In this document: in pieces, positions 63,528 through 64,000 of the stretch
How the letters are laid out: every line of letters begins with the position of its first letter
How positions within the stretch are numbered: the first letter of the stretch is position 1
From: an uncultured Bacteroidota bacterium
GTDB taxonomy: Bacteria > Bacteroidota > Bacteroidia > Flavobacteriales > Flavobacteriaceae
Assembly: GCA_902546095.1 (NCBI GenBank)
Contig: CACCIQ010000002.1
Location: forward strand, 49,321-113,320
Reading direction: 5' to 3'
DNA: 64,000 bases
Translations under genes and position numbers: made by a program
Notes under the pieces: model-generated
What the model saw: the letters and a program-made list of their open reading frames with translations, nothing else
Told to the model about the DNA's origin: nothing
Database searches by the model: none

Positions 63528-63971
63528 TTATTGTTTTATTATCTTAACAGCATTCATACCTTTTTCTCCTTTGATCAATTCAAATTCAACTTTATCTCCC
63601 ACAGCTAATTGATCAGGACACTCACTAAAATGAAAGAAGTATGAATCTTGGTTCAAAGGATTTTTAATAAAACCGAAACCTTTTTCATCATCATAAAAAG
63701 TTACTTTTCCGTTGATTCGGTCATCAACATCATCTTTCTTAGTAGGACTTATGACTATTGAATCTAAACTAATTTGTTCTTTTTCAGCAGGATCAGGCGG
63801 TGTGTCAGTAAAATTTCCATTAAAATCAACATATACAAATTCATCTTGTTTGTATTCACCACGTGCTTTAGCTTCTCTTCGAGCAGCCATTTTCTTTCTT
63901 TTTTCTTCTCTTTTCTTTGCTTTATTCTTTTCTCTTTCGAGCTTATTGAATGTTTGTTGTGATTTTGCCAA
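63528..63971 (-). CDS. Cold-shock domain protein with a basic N-terminal extension
   Basis: The 147-residue protein has a highly charged N-terminal region (about 1-40, KLEREKNKAKKREEKRKK) and a linker with FNGNFTDTPPDP. A C-terminal cold-shock domain follows (about 87-147), with GKVTFYDDEKGFGFI and DSYFFHFSE as the two RNA-binding motifs. It likely binds RNA or single-stranded DNA. The start is TTG at 63971. The following MAKSQQTFNK is a common flavobacterial start, which supports it. A TATATTTA near-box lies upstream at the window edge. Confidence 0.9.
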   Translation of the reverse strand: MAKSQQTFNKLEREKNKAKKREEKRKKMAARREAKARGEYKQDEFVYVDFNGNFTDTPPDPAEKEQISLDSIVISPTKKDDVDDRINGKVTFYDDEKGFGFIKNPLNQDSYFFHFSECPDQLAVGDKVEFELIKGEKGMNAVKIIKQ

Positions 63972-64000
63972 TTATAAATTTTTTGTAAATATAATAAAAT

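Noticed and set aside
1-64000. CRISPR arrays, insertion sequences, prophage or tRNA genes
   Set aside because: Reading both strands, I saw no regularly spaced repeats, no transposase or integrase, no phage structural genes and no cloverleaf with a CCA end. A covariance-model search would be needed to exclude a tRNA completely.

Overview
The window is a dense, very AT-rich stretch of chromosome from a member of the Flavobacteriia (Bacteroidota), most likely a free-living marine one with a streamlined genome. Three kinds of evidence point there: exact TAnnTTTG promoter -7 boxes of the Bacteroidota type lie just upstream of many genes; Shine-Dalgarno sequences are essentially absent; and several proteins have flavobacterial forms (fused E1 alpha/beta dehydrogenase, GAPN-type dehydrogenase, MAKSQQTF-type cold-shock protein, TlpA/DUF4369-like lipoproteins). 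I count 56 protein genes, one of them cut by the window edge and one frameshifted, plus one SRP RNA. I saw no tRNA, rRNA, insertion sequence, prophage, CRISPR array or recognisable defence island. No stretch over 300 bases lacks a gene.

Layout: 1-5.8 kb holds the lpd tail, an M20 peptidase, pabB, tilS and dsbD. 5.8-7.9 kb holds a nitroreductase/aldehyde dehydrogenase pair on the minus strand. 8.0-15.0 kb is a branched-chain amino acid operon ilvD-ilvB-ilvN-ilvC with a GAPN-type NADP dehydrogenase as its last gene; a hairpin with a U-tract sits directly before ilvD. 15-25 kb is housekeeping: dnaN, a SAM hydrolase-like protein, phoH, purC, miaA, an exonuclease, yggS, a Gfo/Idh oxidoreductase, pcm, smpB, glyA and a glutamine cyclotransferase lipoprotein. 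At 25.4 kb the SRP RNA gene abuts an SDR gene, followed by a TalC-type transaldolase. 27-37 kb holds an ABC-F ATPase, pheT, recG, pcrA and an OmpA lipoprotein. 37-50 kb holds a glycosyltransferase, an HSDR_N nuclease-like protein, holA, fused E1, a frameshifted M1-like/beta-barrel protein, a LOG family protein, uvrA and ggt. 50-64 kb holds glmM, an acyltransferase, a TlpA lipoprotein, dld, aroC, a dicarboxylate symporter, ung, small membrane proteins, SUI1, a 2OG oxygenase, ald, an amidohydrolase, a DUF2911 protein and a cold-shock protein.

How the genes work together: most runs are co-directional with overlaps of 1-20 bases or gaps of a few bases, so they are probably operons. Of 12 convergent gene pairs, six overlap at their 3' ends and only one (pcrA/OmpA) has a strong intrinsic terminator. 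Using the SRP RNA 5' end as a ruler, transcription starts about 5 bases after the last base of the TAnnTTTG box. This puts the predicted start sites of tilS, recG and smpB exactly on their start codons, and those of several others within 1-11 bases. I infer leaderless or nearly leaderless mRNAs. ilvD is the exception, with a structured leader of about 32 bases.

I do not see a convincing new multi-gene system. The strongest leads are the ilvD leader structure, the leaderless-promoter pattern, the CATG shared by the divergent start codons of holA and the HSDR_N gene, the SRP RNA/SDR junction, and the inactive-looking M1 protein fused to a beta-barrel and broken in an A7 tract.
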